A stretch of 64,000 bases of DNA from Kribbella italica (lineage in GTDB: Bacteria > Actinomycetota > Actinomycetes > Propionibacteriales > Kribbellaceae): NCBI RefSeq assembly GCF_014205135.1, contig NZ_JACHMY010000001.1, positions 4,960,001 to 5,024,000 on the forward strand, given 5' to 3'. The notes below the pieces were generated by a model. It was given only the letters and a program-made list of their open reading frames with translations, did not search any database and was not told the origin of the DNA. Made by a program: the position numbers and the translations under genes. This document shows positions 42,184 to 50,926 of this stretch, piece after piece. The first letter of the stretch is position 1. The number at the start of each line of letters is the position of its first letter.

Positions 42184-42291
42184 ATGGGCAGCCTGGTCAA
42201 CCGGTTGCCGACTACTCTCACCGCATGTCTGGTCGCCACCGCCGTCTCGGTCCTCAACGTCGTACTGATCGTGCTGACGCCGCGAGGCTGA
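42184..42291 (+). CDS. Small membrane peptide (35 aa)
   Basis: ATG at 42184 to TGA at 42291 encodes 35 residues with start MGSLVNRLPTTLTACLVA, a hydrophobic core of about 20 residues and end VLTPRG. The stop is one base before the ATG of the metallophosphatase, so translation would be coupled. It fills most of the 159-bp gap between two co-directional genes. It is too short for routine calling. Hydropathy and tight coupling are the only evidence. Confidence 0.45.
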   Translation: MGSLVNRLPTTLTACLVATAVSVLNVVLIVLTPRG

Positions 42292-42292
42292 C

Positions 42293-43099
42293 ATGACCGC
42301 GTCGTTCGTCGTGAGCGACGTGCACGGGCACCCGGACAAGCTGGCCGCCTCGCTGCTGGAGGCCGAGCTGGTCGACGCCGAGGGCAACTGGTCCGGCCGG
42401 GACGCGCGGCTGTGGCTGCTCGGCGACTTCTTCGACCGCGGCCCGGACGGGATCGGCGTCCTGCGCCTGGTACAACGCCTGAGCGCGCAGGCTTCGCAGG
42501 GCACCGGCGAGATCCGGATGCTGCTCGGCAACCACGAGATCCTCGCGCTGGGCATGCACAAGTTCGGCGACGAGGCGGTGCCGCACGACGGGATCACGCT
42601 GCGCAGCTTCGAGCGCAGCTGGGCGCTGAACGGCGGCATCGACCGCGACCAGGAGCTGCTCACCGACGAGGACGTCGCCTGGCTGCTGGACCAGCCGATG
42701 CTCGGGCTCGACGCCGGGCACCTGCTGATGCACTCCGACACCGCCGAGTACGTCGAGTGGGGCAGCACGATCGACGAGATCAACGCGTCCGCTCGGGCCG
42801 ACCTGCACAGCGACGACATCACCGTGTGGTGGGAGACCTGGCGCCGGATGACGTCGCGCTACGCCTTCCGCGGGCCGGAGGGGCCGGAGCTCGCCCGGAC
42901 CCTGCTGCAGCACCTCGGCGGCGAGCGGATCGTGCACGGGCACAGCATCGTCGCCGACCAGATGGGCATCGACCCGGCCTGGGTCACCGGCCCGCTGCTG
43001 TACTGCGACGACCTGGTGCTCGGCATCGACGCCGGGACCTTCGACGGTGGGCCGTCGCTGGTGGTCGAGCTCGAACCGCTCGGCGACTCCGGGGAATGA
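42293..43099 (+). CDS. Calcineurin-like metallophosphoesterase
   Basis: A 268-residue protein with all metal-binding blocks of the calcineurin superfamily: SDVHGHPDKL near residue 8, LLGDFFDRGPDGIG near residue 43, LLGNHEILALG near residue 80 and IVHGHSIVADQ near residue 210. The layout is closest to bacterial serine/threonine or diadenosine-tetraphosphate phosphatases. The substrate is unknown. A possible 35-residue membrane peptide is encoded one base upstream. Confidence 0.9.
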   Translation: MTASFVVSDVHGHPDKLAASLLEAELVDAEGNWSGRDARLWLLGDFFDRGPDGIGVLRLVQRLSAQASQGTGEIRMLLGNHEILALGMHKFGDEAVPHDGITLRSFERSWALNGGIDRDQELLTDEDVAWLLDQPMLGLDAGHLLMHSDTAEYVEWGSTIDEINASARADLHSDDITVWWETWRRMTSRYAFRGPEGPELARTLLQHLGGERIVHGHSIVADQMGIDPAWVTGPLLYCDDLVLGIDAGTFDGGPSLVVELEPLGDSGE

Positions 43100-43162
43100 A
43101 TCCGGCCGGCGCCGGGGTTGCTCCTTCGAGGACGTATTTGCCTGCGGAGAGCGGAGACCCAG

Positions 43163-43540
43163 ATGTCGGACAAGCCGGTCAAGATCCCTGGCCCGGACCA
43201 CCCGATCACGGTGGAGAAGAACCCGGACCGCGTGCTGGTGAAGGTGGCCGGCCAGGTGCTGGCCGACACCCGCGGTGCGCTGTCGCTGCAGGAGTCGACG
43301 TACCCGGCCGTGCAGTACGTCCCGCGCGGTGACGTCGACCTGAGCCTGCTCGAGCGCACCGACCACACGACGTACTGCCCGTACAAGGGCGACGCGGCGT
43401 ACTACAGCATCCCGGCGCTCGGTGAGGCCGGCGTGAACGCGGTGTGGACCTACGAGCAGCCGTACGCCGCGGTCGCCGACATCAAGGACCACGTCGCGTT
43501 CTACGCCGACCGGGTCGAGCTGGAGATCATCGCGGACTGA
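43163..43540 (+). CDS. DUF427 domain protein
   Basis: A 125-residue protein with the DUF427 signature: GPDHPITVEKNPDRVLVKVAGQVLADTRGALSLQEST, then YVPRGDVDLSLLERTDHTTYCPYKGDAAYYSI and WTYEQPYAAVADIKDHVAFYADRVEL. The TYCPYKG motif is strongly conserved in this small beta-rich family. ATG at 43163 has GGAG upstream. It overlaps the convergent hydrolase gene by 14 bp. Function is unknown. Confidence 0.9.
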   Translation: MSDKPVKIPGPDHPITVEKNPDRVLVKVAGQVLADTRGALSLQESTYPAVQYVPRGDVDLSLLERTDHTTYCPYKGDAAYYSIPALGEAGVNAVWTYEQPYAAVADIKDHVAFYADRVELEIIAD

Positions 43541-44309
43541 CGAAGTTCGTCAGCACAGGCGCCAGCAGTTCGGGCGGTACGACGTGGTGGTGACCCTCCA
43601 GCTCGACGTACTGCCCGTTCGGCAACGACTTGGCGACCAGCCGAGCGGCGTCGACCATGAACGGCGGGCTGACGCTGCCGCACAGCGCGAGTGCAGGCTG
43701 GGTGAGCCGCGCGAGCTTGCCGACCGGCACGGTGCCGCCGGGTGAGCTGTCCATCACGGCGAAGTCGTGAAGGATGGTCGGCGCCAGCTCCGCGAGGCCG
43801 TTCGACGCTGCCCACTCCTTGGCGGCGTCTTCCGGCATGCCAGTCATCTGCAGGAACTCGGTCACGGCCCGCAGGTTCTGGCCCGCCGCGATGAGCCGCT
43901 CGACGACGGCCGCGCTCTCGTCGGACTCCTGCTGCGCCGCGGCGTCGTCCGGGCTGTACGGCGGCTCGTGCAGGACGAGCTTGCTGATCGGCAGGCCGGT
44001 CGCCGCGGCCTCCACGAGCAGGCCCGCGCCGGACGAGTGCCCGTAGACGGCTGCGGTCCCACCGAGCGCGGTGATCAGTGCGGCGAGGTCCTCGACCTCA
44101 CGGGCGACGGCGTACGGGCTGGTGTTGCCGCTGTCGCCACGGCCGCGCCGGTCGTACGAGACGACGGTGAAGTCAGGCTCCAGTGCCTGGGCCAGCGGCC
44201 GGGTGACGGCGCGGTCGCAGAGTGCGCCGCCGATCAGGATCAGTGGCGTGCCGCTGCCGGAGCGCTCGTAGGCGATCCGGGTGCCGTCGGCGGATACAAC
44301 GTTCTCCAT
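43527..44309 (-). CDS. Alpha/beta hydrolase
   Basis: A 260-residue alpha/beta hydrolase: oxyanion region LIGGALCDR, VVSYDRRGRGDSGNTSPY (conserved loop after strand 4) and nucleophile elbow VYGHSSGAGLL with Ser near residue 95. The late histidine is in LEGHHHVVPPELL. This subgroup of short hydrolases lacks a lid of distinctive type, so the substrate cannot be named. ATG at 44309 is preceded by GGGAGGAA. Confidence 0.88.
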   Translation of the reverse strand: MENVVSADGTRIAYERSGSGTPLILIGGALCDRAVTRPLAQALEPDFTVVSYDRRGRGDSGNTSPYAVAREVEDLAALITALGGTAAVYGHSSGAGLLVEAAATGLPISKLVLHEPPYSPDDAAAQQESDESAAVVERLIAAGQNLRAVTEFLQMTGMPEDAAKEWAASNGLAELAPTILHDFAVMDSSPGGTVPVGKLARLTQPALALCGSVSPPFMVDAARLVAKSLPNGQYVELEGHHHVVPPELLAPVLTNFVSPR

Positions 44310-44395
44310 CGGTTCCTCCCTGGGTCTTGGTCGGTACGTCGGAGCCGCAGGAAATTGCTCGACATGATCGACCCTGGTGCGCTTCACTGCGGGCG

Positions 44396-45175
44396 ATGAC
44401 TGAGCTGACGCGCGTTGACGAGTACTTACATGCGGTCCCGCTGTCCGGTGCGACCGGCGAGCAGCTCGGGCCGTTCACCCTCTTCCGGACGACCACCATC
44501 TGGCCGTACTACGCCCGCCCGCTGCCCGGCGGCGGTGCGGTCGAGCAGGCCGACGTGGAGCGGGTGCGGCAGCGGTGTGCCGAGCTGGACCTACCGCTGA
44601 GCTTCGAGTGGGTCGTGGAGACCTGCCCGACGCTCGGACCGGCCGCTGAGGCTGCCGGGCTGACTGTGGTCGAGTACCCGCTGCTGGTGCTGGAGGCCGC
44701 GGACTTCAAGCCGGTGGAGACTGCAGCCCGGTGCGAGATCCTGCCGGCCGACCTCGAGCTGCTGCGACAGGCGCGGGCAGTGGCGAACGTCGGCTTCAGC
44801 ACGCCGGGCACCGACGTCGGCGACGCCGGTGCGGCTGAGCGGGATGCGTACGAGGTCTCGGACGAGACGGCGCAAGCCCTGCTGGAGCGGGCCGAGGCCG
44901 GCGTCTCGGTGACGGCGGCCGCGTTCGGTGACGACGGGATGCTGGCGTCCGGCGTACATCAGCCGGTCGGTACGTCGTCGGAGATCGTCGGCGTCGCAAC
45001 CCTCCCGGCTGCCCGCCGCCAGGGCCTCGGCGCCGCGGTGACCAGCTGCCTGGTCGAGCACGCCTTCGCGAACGGCGTGGACCTGGTCCTCCTGTCCGCC
45101 CAGAACGACGCGGTCGCCGCCGTGTACGAGCGGGTCGGCTTCCGCCGCATCGGCCACGCGGGCGGGGCCGAGTGA
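44396..45175 (+). CDS. GNAT family N-acetyltransferase
   Basis: A 259-residue protein. The C-terminal half carries the GNAT acetyl-CoA-binding region EIVGVATLPAARRQGLGAAVTSCLVEHAFANGVDLVLLSAQNDAVAAVYERVGFRRIG. The N-terminal half (TRVDEYLHAVP, FTLFRTTTIWPYYARPLPG, LSFEWVVETCPTLGPAAEAAGLTV) matches a two-domain GNAT architecture common in actinobacteria. Substrate is unknown. Its stop overlaps the GTG of the following short P-loop gene. Confidence 0.88.
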   Translation: MTELTRVDEYLHAVPLSGATGEQLGPFTLFRTTTIWPYYARPLPGGGAVEQADVERVRQRCAELDLPLSFEWVVETCPTLGPAAEAAGLTVVEYPLLVLEAADFKPVETAARCEILPADLELLRQARAVANVGFSTPGTDVGDAGAAERDAYEVSDETAQALLERAEAGVSVTAAAFGDDGMLASGVHQPVGTSSEIVGVATLPAARRQGLGAAVTSCLVEHAFANGVDLVLLSAQNDAVAAVYERVGFRRIGHAGGAE

Positions 45176-45408
45176 TCGGTGGCGTTCAGTCCAGGCTGAT
45201 CGTCCTGCGAGGCAACTCCGGCTCCGGCAAGTCGACGACCGCTCGGCAACTGCGAGCGCGGCTCGGCCGCGGCACGGCAATCGTCGAGCAGCAGCACGTG
45301 TTCGACGAGCACCAGGAGATGGAAGCGGTGCTGGGCCGGATACTTGTTGACCTGGGTCTGCCCGCGGACCTGCCTGCCGATCCGGAGGCCGTTTCGTTCG
45401 GTCGGTGA
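45172..45408 (+). CDS. Shortened P-loop kinase-like protein (probable internal deletion)
   Basis: A 78-residue product. LIVLRGNSGSGKSTTARQLRARLGRGTAIVEQ is the normal start of an AAA_33/zeta-toxin-like kinase with a perfect Walker A. The sequence then jumps to EMEAVLGRILVDLGLPADLP, which looks like the C-terminal helix of the same family. The catalytic middle (about 90 residues in complete relatives, usual length about 170) is missing in frame. It overlaps the GNAT stop by GTGA. Probably a non-functional remnant, though a short ATP-binding peptide cannot be excluded. Confidence 0.55.
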   Translation: MIGGVQSRLIVLRGNSGSGKSTTARQLRARLGRGTAIVEQQHVFDEHQEMEAVLGRILVDLGLPADLPADPEAVSFGR

Positions 45409-45461
45409 AGATTTCGGCCGCGAGTCGTGCGGGGTGGACGGGTGGCCGTACCGTGGGAGGG

Positions 45462-47741
45462 ATGAGCAACACCGAGCGGACCCGCCCCCGTACCCTCGCC
45501 GAGGCACTGCGGAGTTGGGACGACGCTGCTCTCGGGCACCTGCTGCGGCACCGGCCCGATCTGGCGACGCCGATCCCTGCCGACACCGGCCAGCTGGCGG
45601 CGAGGGCGACCACCAACGCCTCCGCGGCCCGCGCGATCAACCGGCTGGACGAGTTCGGTGTCGACCTGCTGGAGGCGCTGTCGGCGCTGCCCGAGCCGGT
45701 GGACGTCGCCGGACTCGCCGCGGGTGTCGACCAGCCCGTCGAGATCGTCCAGCCCCGAGTGATCGAGCTGCTGGCGCTGGCGCTGGTCTGGGGCACCGAG
45801 GACGACCTACGCCCGATCAGAGCCGTGCACGAGCTGCTGGGCCCGACACCTGCTGGGCTGGGCCCTGTCACGACGCGGCACTTCGGTAACCTGGACAAGC
45901 TGATCGAAGAGGCCGGCCCGGAGGCACGGGAGGTGCTCGCCAAGCTCACCTGGGGGCCGCCGACCGGCACGGTGGAGAAGGCCGAGCGCCCGGTGACCAT
46001 CGCCTCGGCGAAGAGCCCGGTGGAGCAGCTGCTCGCGCGCGGGCTCGTCGTACCGAAGGACCCGACGACCGTCGTACTGCCTCGGCAGATCGGTCTGCAC
46101 CTACGCGGTGGACGCGTGCTGCCGTCGACCCGGCCCACTCCTCCGCCGCTGGACGGCAAGCAGGTGTCGGCGTCGATCGCGGACCGGGCTGCTGCTGGTG
46201 CCGCGCTGGACCTGGTCCGGCTGGTCGACCGCGCGCTGGAGCAGCTGGGCACCGAGCCACCGCCCGTACTGCGGACCGGCGGCATCGGAGTCCGTGAGCT
46301 GCGCTCGCTCGCCGGGCGGATCGGTGTCGAGGAGCAGACCGCCGGCGCGGTGCTGGAGATCGCGTACGCCGCCGGCCTGGTCGCCGCTGTCGAGGTCGGC
46401 TCCAGCGACCTGTGGCTGCCGACCGGCGCGTACGACGACTGGCTGGAGCTCGACACCGCGCACCGCTGGGCTCAGCTGGTCATCGCTTGGCACACGGGCC
46501 TGCGGGCGATCGGTCTGATCGGCCGGCGCGACAGCGGCGGCGCGACTGCTGCTGCGCGCGAGCGACTGGTCAACGCGCTGGCACCAGACCTGGAGCGCCT
46601 GCTGGCGCCGGAGGTGCGTCAGCTGACGTTGGAGGCGCTGGCCGAAGCGGAAGCGGGCTCAGCGCCGGCGACCGAGTCGGTGGTGACCTGGGTGGCCTGG
46701 CATCGGCCGCGGCGCGGTGGGCAGTTCCGGGACGACCTGGTCGAGTGGACGCTGACGGAGGCCGCGCTGCTGGGGCTGACAGGGCTTGGCTCACTGAGTG
46801 CTCATGCGCGGCCGTTGCTGGACGAGGAGCCGACCGCGGACGACTTGGCCGCGGCGATCGAGCCGATGGTGCCCGCGCCGGTGACGGAGTTCCTGCTGCA
46901 GGCTGACCTGACCGCCGTCGCGCCTGGGCCGCTGGTGCGGTCCGTGCAGGACGACCTGGCGGCGATGGCCGATGCTGAGTCGCACGGTGGTGGTGGGGTC
47001 TTCCGCTTCAGTGAGAGCTCGGTACGGCGTGCGTTCGACATGGGCCGGACCAGCGACCAGCTGCACAAGTGGCTGGCCGAGCACTCGCGTACGCCGGTGC
47101 CGCAGCCGCTGACCTACCTGATCGACGACGTCGCGCGGCGGCACGGCGTACTGCGGATCGGTACGGCGACGACGTACCTGCGCTGCGACGACGAGGACGT
47201 GCTGACGCACCTGCTCAACTCGAACCTGCCCGGTGTGCGCTTCCGCCGGCTCGCGCCGACGGTCGTGGTCTCGCCGTCACCGCCGGACATGGTGCTGGCC
47301 CGCCTGCGCGAAGCCGGTCTCGCGCCGCTCGCGGAGACCTTCGACGGCGTCGTCCAGATCAGTACGGCGACCGCGCGCCGCGGTGACGCGCCGCGTCGGC
47401 GTACCAGCCGGGACTTCGTCGACACGCCGACCGAGCTCACCGAGGACCAGGTCAAGGCCGTGATCGAGAAGGTCCGCACCGGCGACCGCCTAGCCGCCGA
47501 ACGCCCCGAGGACGCCGGCCAGGAACCGAGCGCCCCCGCCGAGACGATCAGCGTCCTCACCAACGCGGCCGAGTCCAGCAGCCGCACGTGGATCTCGTAC
47601 GTCGACCACAACGGCAACGCCTCAGAACGCGTCGTCGAGCCGGTCCGAGTCGCCGACGGCTGGCTCACGGCGTACGACGACGGGGCCGACCAGCCCCGCA
47701 CCTACGCCCTCCACAGGATCGCGACCGCCCGCCCGGTCTAG
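45462..47741 (+). CDS. Helicase-associated (XPB N-terminal-like) protein
   Basis: A 759-residue protein of the actinobacterial helicase-associated family (Rv0862c-like): TLAEALRSWDDAALGHLLRHRPDLATPIPAD at the N-terminus, several winged-helix-like segments, then PVPQPLTYLIDDVARRHGVLRIGTATTYLRCDDEDVLTHLL with similarity to the helicase_C_3/XPB domain. The C-terminal segment (ISYVDHNGNASERVVEPVRVADGWLTAYDDGADQPRTYALHRI) resembles a WYL-like module. No Walker motifs occur, so it is not itself a helicase. In mycobacteria it is encoded beside the XPB helicase. ATG at 45462 follows GGGAGG closely. The stop is shared with DUF2797 through CTAG. Confidence 0.82.
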   Translation: MSNTERTRPRTLAEALRSWDDAALGHLLRHRPDLATPIPADTGQLAARATTNASAARAINRLDEFGVDLLEALSALPEPVDVAGLAAGVDQPVEIVQPRVIELLALALVWGTEDDLRPIRAVHELLGPTPAGLGPVTTRHFGNLDKLIEEAGPEAREVLAKLTWGPPTGTVEKAERPVTIASAKSPVEQLLARGLVVPKDPTTVVLPRQIGLHLRGGRVLPSTRPTPPPLDGKQVSASIADRAAAGAALDLVRLVDRALEQLGTEPPPVLRTGGIGVRELRSLAGRIGVEEQTAGAVLEIAYAAGLVAAVEVGSSDLWLPTGAYDDWLELDTAHRWAQLVIAWHTGLRAIGLIGRRDSGGATAAARERLVNALAPDLERLLAPEVRQLTLEALAEAEAGSAPATESVVTWVAWHRPRRGGQFRDDLVEWTLTEAALLGLTGLGSLSAHARPLLDEEPTADDLAAAIEPMVPAPVTEFLLQADLTAVAPGPLVRSVQDDLAAMADAESHGGGGVFRFSESSVRRAFDMGRTSDQLHKWLAEHSRTPVPQPLTYLIDDVARRHGVLRIGTATTYLRCDDEDVLTHLLNSNLPGVRFRRLAPTVVVSPSPPDMVLARLREAGLAPLAETFDGVVQISTATARRGDAPRRRTSRDFVDTPTELTEDQVKAVIEKVRTGDRLAAERPEDAGQEPSAPAETISVLTNAAESSSRTWISYVDHNGNASERVVEPVRVADGWLTAYDDGADQPRTYALHRIATARPV

Positions 47742-48610
47742 AAGAGCGCGTCCTGCTCGATCTCTGGTGGTGGCAATGCTTCCACGGGTTCGAGTGGGAC
47801 GGAGAGCTGGGCAGCAGGTTCAGCGGCTTTGAGGGACCAGCCCGCGAGCAGGTAGGTGTCCAGCAGGACCACGCCGGCCGACGTCCGCAGGTAGACATCT
47901 CCGGCGATCGTGCAGGCGATCTCACCGCTGAGCGTGCTGCCGGCGGTTGGTGAGCGCAGGGCGGCGTCGGGGTGGAGCCCGTCGGCAGGTAGACCGTAGG
48001 CGGTGGTGTGATCGCGGATCGGTGACTCGGAGCGGGTCTGGCCTTCCGGCCACTCCAGCTGAGCTGCTCGGTTGGTCAGGTCGGTCAGGGCGGCGGTGCG
48101 CTCGGCAACAGCAACCGGACGGCCGCGGGCAGCGCGCTTGCGGGTGGTGGAGACCCGGTCCGGCAGACCGAGGGTGGTCATCAGCAGGTTCTCGATGCGC
48201 CGGGCGCCCAGCAACGAGCCGCTGGAGATGAACGTCGACGACAACGCGCCCTGCTCCAGCAACCTTGCCTCGCCACGCTCGGTCGCCGTGATGCCGACCT
48301 TCACCACGCTCCCGTGGTGCGCGAGGTACACCGAGAACGACCGCGGATCGTCCAGCCGTGTATCGGCCGCGATCGAGTTGGACCGCTCCATCGCCTGACA
48401 GTCGGGGCACTGCGGACTCCGGCTCGTCGGCTCCAGGACCGTCGCGGTCGAGCACGCCAGCCGCCGCCCCGACCGCCAGATCCCGATGCACCGCCGGTCC
48501 ACCCCGAACACGAACGCCAGCTCGGCACCGACGATCAGCGGACTGACCTTCCCCGTGGCCCACTCCAGCTGCGCTTCCTCACCACTCCACAGCAGCCCGG
48601 TCACCCGCAT
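47738..48610 (-). CDS. DUF2797 domain protein
   Basis: A 290-residue soluble protein: QCPDCQAMERSNSIAADTRLDDPRSFSVYLAHHGSVVKVGITATERGEARLLEQGA. The SVYLAHHGS...VKVGIT spacing resembles the core of GIY-YIG nucleases; the nuclease link is my inference. Cys at HRRCIG-like and CPDC positions could bind zinc. It separates the helicase-associated gene from a TetR/MFS pair. Function is unknown. Confidence 0.82.
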   Translation of the reverse strand: MRVTGLLWSGEEAQLEWATGKVSPLIVGAELAFVFGVDRRCIGIWRSGRRLACSTATVLEPTSRSPQCPDCQAMERSNSIAADTRLDDPRSFSVYLAHHGSVVKVGITATERGEARLLEQGALSSTFISSGSLLGARRIENLLMTTLGLPDRVSTTRKRAARGRPVAVAERTAALTDLTNRAAQLEWPEGQTRSESPIRDHTTAYGLPADGLHPDAALRSPTAGSTLSGEIACTIAGDVYLRTSAGVVLLDTYLLAGWSLKAAEPAAQLSVPLEPVEALPPPEIEQDALF

Positions 48611-48641
48611 GCGCGAAAGCTACAGCAGCCCGCCGACAGCC

Positions 48642-49265
48642 TCAGGACACCGGCGCCAGCAGCAACCCGGTGATCGCGTCGGTCAGCCCAGTGGCCAGCC
48701 GGGACCAGGTCGGACTAGGCGTCGGCACACCCTCCGCAACAGCTCGCTCGTACTCAGCACACGTGTGCACGATCAGGTGCCGAGCCATTTCACCCCGCTC
48801 AGCCCGCACAGTCGCCGGTACGGCGGGCAGACACGTGTTCAACCCGTCCCGCACCTGCTGGAGCTGCGGCGACGTCATCGCCTCCTCGACGATGATCTGT
48901 CGCAGCGCCGGGTCGGTCATCACCTGCGCGCCGAACCGCGCGTACCAGGTCGGCGTACTCAGCGTCCCCAGGTACTCCGGGTTCGGCCGGACCATGCACC
49001 CCACCCAGTCGCGCAGCTGCGGCTCGGCCGGCAGCTCGGCCAGCATCTGCGCGCGGATCCGCTCGATCGGCTCGCTGTGCCGCCGTACGACGGCCCGCAC
49101 CAGGTCGGCCTTGGTCCCGAAGTGGTACCCGACCGCGGTGTTGTTGCCCTGGCCGGCGGCCTCGCTGATCTGCCGGTTGGAGACCGCGCCGACGCCGTGC
49201 TCGGCGAACAGCCGCTCGGCGGCGGCCAGGATCAGCTCGCGTGTCTGCTGCGCCCGGACTGCCAT
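48642..49265 (-). CDS. TetR family transcriptional regulator
   Basis: A 207-residue regulator with HTH residues about 5-58 (RAQQTRELILAAAERLFAEHGVGAVSNRQISEAAGQGNNTAVGYHFGTKADLVRAVV) and a helical C-terminal domain. ATG at 49265 has AGGGTGGGG upstream; a longer frame start at 49304 lacks one. It is divergent from the MFS exporter, with a TAAGTCA-N6-TGACTTA dyad between them, so it likely represses both genes. Confidence 0.9.
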   Translation of the reverse strand: MAVRAQQTRELILAAAERLFAEHGVGAVSNRQISEAAGQGNNTAVGYHFGTKADLVRAVVRRHSEPIERIRAQMLAELPAEPQLRDWVGCMVRPNPEYLGTLSTPTWYARFGAQVMTDPALRQIIVEEAMTSPQLQQVRDGLNTCLPAVPATVRAERGEMARHLIVHTCAEYERAVAEGVPTPSPTWSRLATGLTDAITGLLLAPVS

Positions 49266-49326
49266 CGCCCCACCCTGCCCCAGTTGTTCGCCGCTTGTCG
49301 GCATCAGATTGCCGATTCGCTTGCTT

Positions 49327-49346
49327 TAAGTCAACTGACTGACTTA
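49327..49346. promoter_or_regulatory. TetR-type operator TAAGTCA-N6-TGACTTA
   Basis: Arms TAAGTCA (49327-49333) and TGACTTA (49340-49346) are perfect 7-bp inverted repeats with a 6-bp spacer, in an AT-rich patch between the divergent tetR (start 49265) and MFS (start 49395) genes. Confidence 0.6.
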
Positions 49347-49394
49347 CGGTTAGTTGTATTCCGCAACCAAACATCCCCGCCCAGAGGCCCCTGC

Positions 49395-50840
49395 ATGTCC
49401 GCTGTCCCTGCCGCGCCGCGCCCCAACGCGGTGGTCGCCGCGCTGGCCTGCGCCGGCATCACGGTCTCGCTGATGCAGACCCTGATCATCCCGCTGGTCC
49501 CGCAGCTCCCGGCCCTGCTGCACGCCACCCCGAGCGACGCCACCTGGGCGATCACCGCCACCCTGCTGGCCGGTGCGATCGCGACGCCGATGATCGGCCG
49601 GCTCGGTGACATGTACGGCAAGCGCCGGATGCTGCTGCTCAGCCTGAGCATGCTGGTGATCGGCTCGATCATCGGCGCGCTGAGCGACTCGCTGACCCCG
49701 ATGATCGTCGCCCGCACGCTGCAGGGCCTGTCCGCCGGCGTCATCCCGCTCGGCATCAGCATCATGCGCGACGAGCTCCCGTCGGACCGGCTCGGCACGT
49801 CCATCGCGCTGATGAGCGCCTCACTGGGCATCGGCAGCGCGCTGGGTCTACCGGCGGCCGCACTGATCGCCGAGTACACCAACTGGCACGTGCTGTTCTG
49901 GACTGCTGCCGCAGCCGGTGCACTGGTGCTCGGCGTGGTCGTCGCGCTCGTACCGGAGTCCTCCGTACGCAGCGGAGGCCGCTTCGACGTACTCGGCGCG
50001 GTCGGACTGTCCGTCGGGCTCTTCTGCCTCCTGCTGGCGATCTCCAAGGGCGCTGACTGGGGCTGGGGCAGCGGACTGACCGACAGCCTGTTCGCGGCCG
50101 CCGTACTGGTCCTGGTGCTGTGGGGCTGGTACGAGCTGCGCACCAAGCAGCCGCTGGTCGACCTGCGGACCACTGCGCGCCGCCAGGTGCTGCTGACCAA
50201 CATCGCCTCGGCAGTGTTCGGCTTCGCGATGTTCGCCATGTCGCTGGTGCTCCCGCAGCTGCTGCAGCTGCCGAAGGCCACCGGGTACGGGCTGGGCCGC
50301 TCGATGCTCGCCGTCGGCCTGGTGCTGGCGCCGTCCGGCCTGGTGATGATGGCGACCGCTCCCCTGTCCGCCAAGATCTCTCGCACCCGCGGCCCGAAGG
50401 TCACGCTGATGCTCGGCGCGGTGATCGTCGCGCTCGGCTACGGCCTGGGCATCGTGATGATGTCGGAGGTCTGGCAGCTGGTCGTGATCGCCGCGGTGAT
50501 CGGCGCCGGCATCGGTCTGGCGTACGGCGCGATGCCGGGGCTCATCATGGCCGCCGTACCGGTCTCCGAGACGGCCGCCGCGAACAGCCTGAACACCCTG
50601 ATGCGGTCCATCGGAACGTCGGTCTCCAGCGCCGTCGCCGGACTCGTGCTGGCGCAGGTGACCATCTCGTTCGGCGGCTTCCAGGTGCCGTCGCAGAACG
50701 GGTTCCGGCTGATCCTCGCGATCGGCTGCGGGGCGTCGCTGCTGGCGCTGGTGATCGCGGCGTTCCTGCCCAAGCACACGCCGCCGGTGGTCCAGCCGGC
50801 CGTCGTACCGGGTGCTCTCGAGGCTGACCCCGTCGGCTGA
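49395..50840 (+). CDS. MFS transporter (DHA2-type efflux)
   Basis: A 481-residue transporter with about 14 hydrophobic segments: ITVSLMQTLIIPLVPQLPALL in helix 1, GRLGDMYGKRRMLLLSL in the first loop, RTLQGLSAGVIPLGISIMRDEL in helix 4 and GSALGLPAAALIAEYTNWHVLFW as motif C. The C-terminal half has GLAYGAMPGLIMAAVPVSETAAANSLNTLMRSIGTSVSSAV, typical of actinobacterial drug exporters. It is divergent from its likely TetR regulator. Substrate unknown. Confidence 0.9.
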   Translation: MSAVPAAPRPNAVVAALACAGITVSLMQTLIIPLVPQLPALLHATPSDATWAITATLLAGAIATPMIGRLGDMYGKRRMLLLSLSMLVIGSIIGALSDSLTPMIVARTLQGLSAGVIPLGISIMRDELPSDRLGTSIALMSASLGIGSALGLPAAALIAEYTNWHVLFWTAAAAGALVLGVVVALVPESSVRSGGRFDVLGAVGLSVGLFCLLLAISKGADWGWGSGLTDSLFAAAVLVLVLWGWYELRTKQPLVDLRTTARRQVLLTNIASAVFGFAMFAMSLVLPQLLQLPKATGYGLGRSMLAVGLVLAPSGLVMMATAPLSAKISRTRGPKVTLMLGAVIVALGYGLGIVMMSEVWQLVVIAAVIGAGIGLAYGAMPGLIMAAVPVSETAAANSLNTLMRSIGTSVSSAVAGLVLAQVTISFGGFQVPSQNGFRLILAIGCGASLLALVIAAFLPKHTPPVVQPAVVPGALEADPVG

Positions 50841-50926
50841 TTTGCCGGACGAGGCACAATGGAGGGTCGGGCAGGGTGATCCTGCCCGGCTCACCTCGAA
50901 TCACACCGTCTGACGGGAGATGTTGC

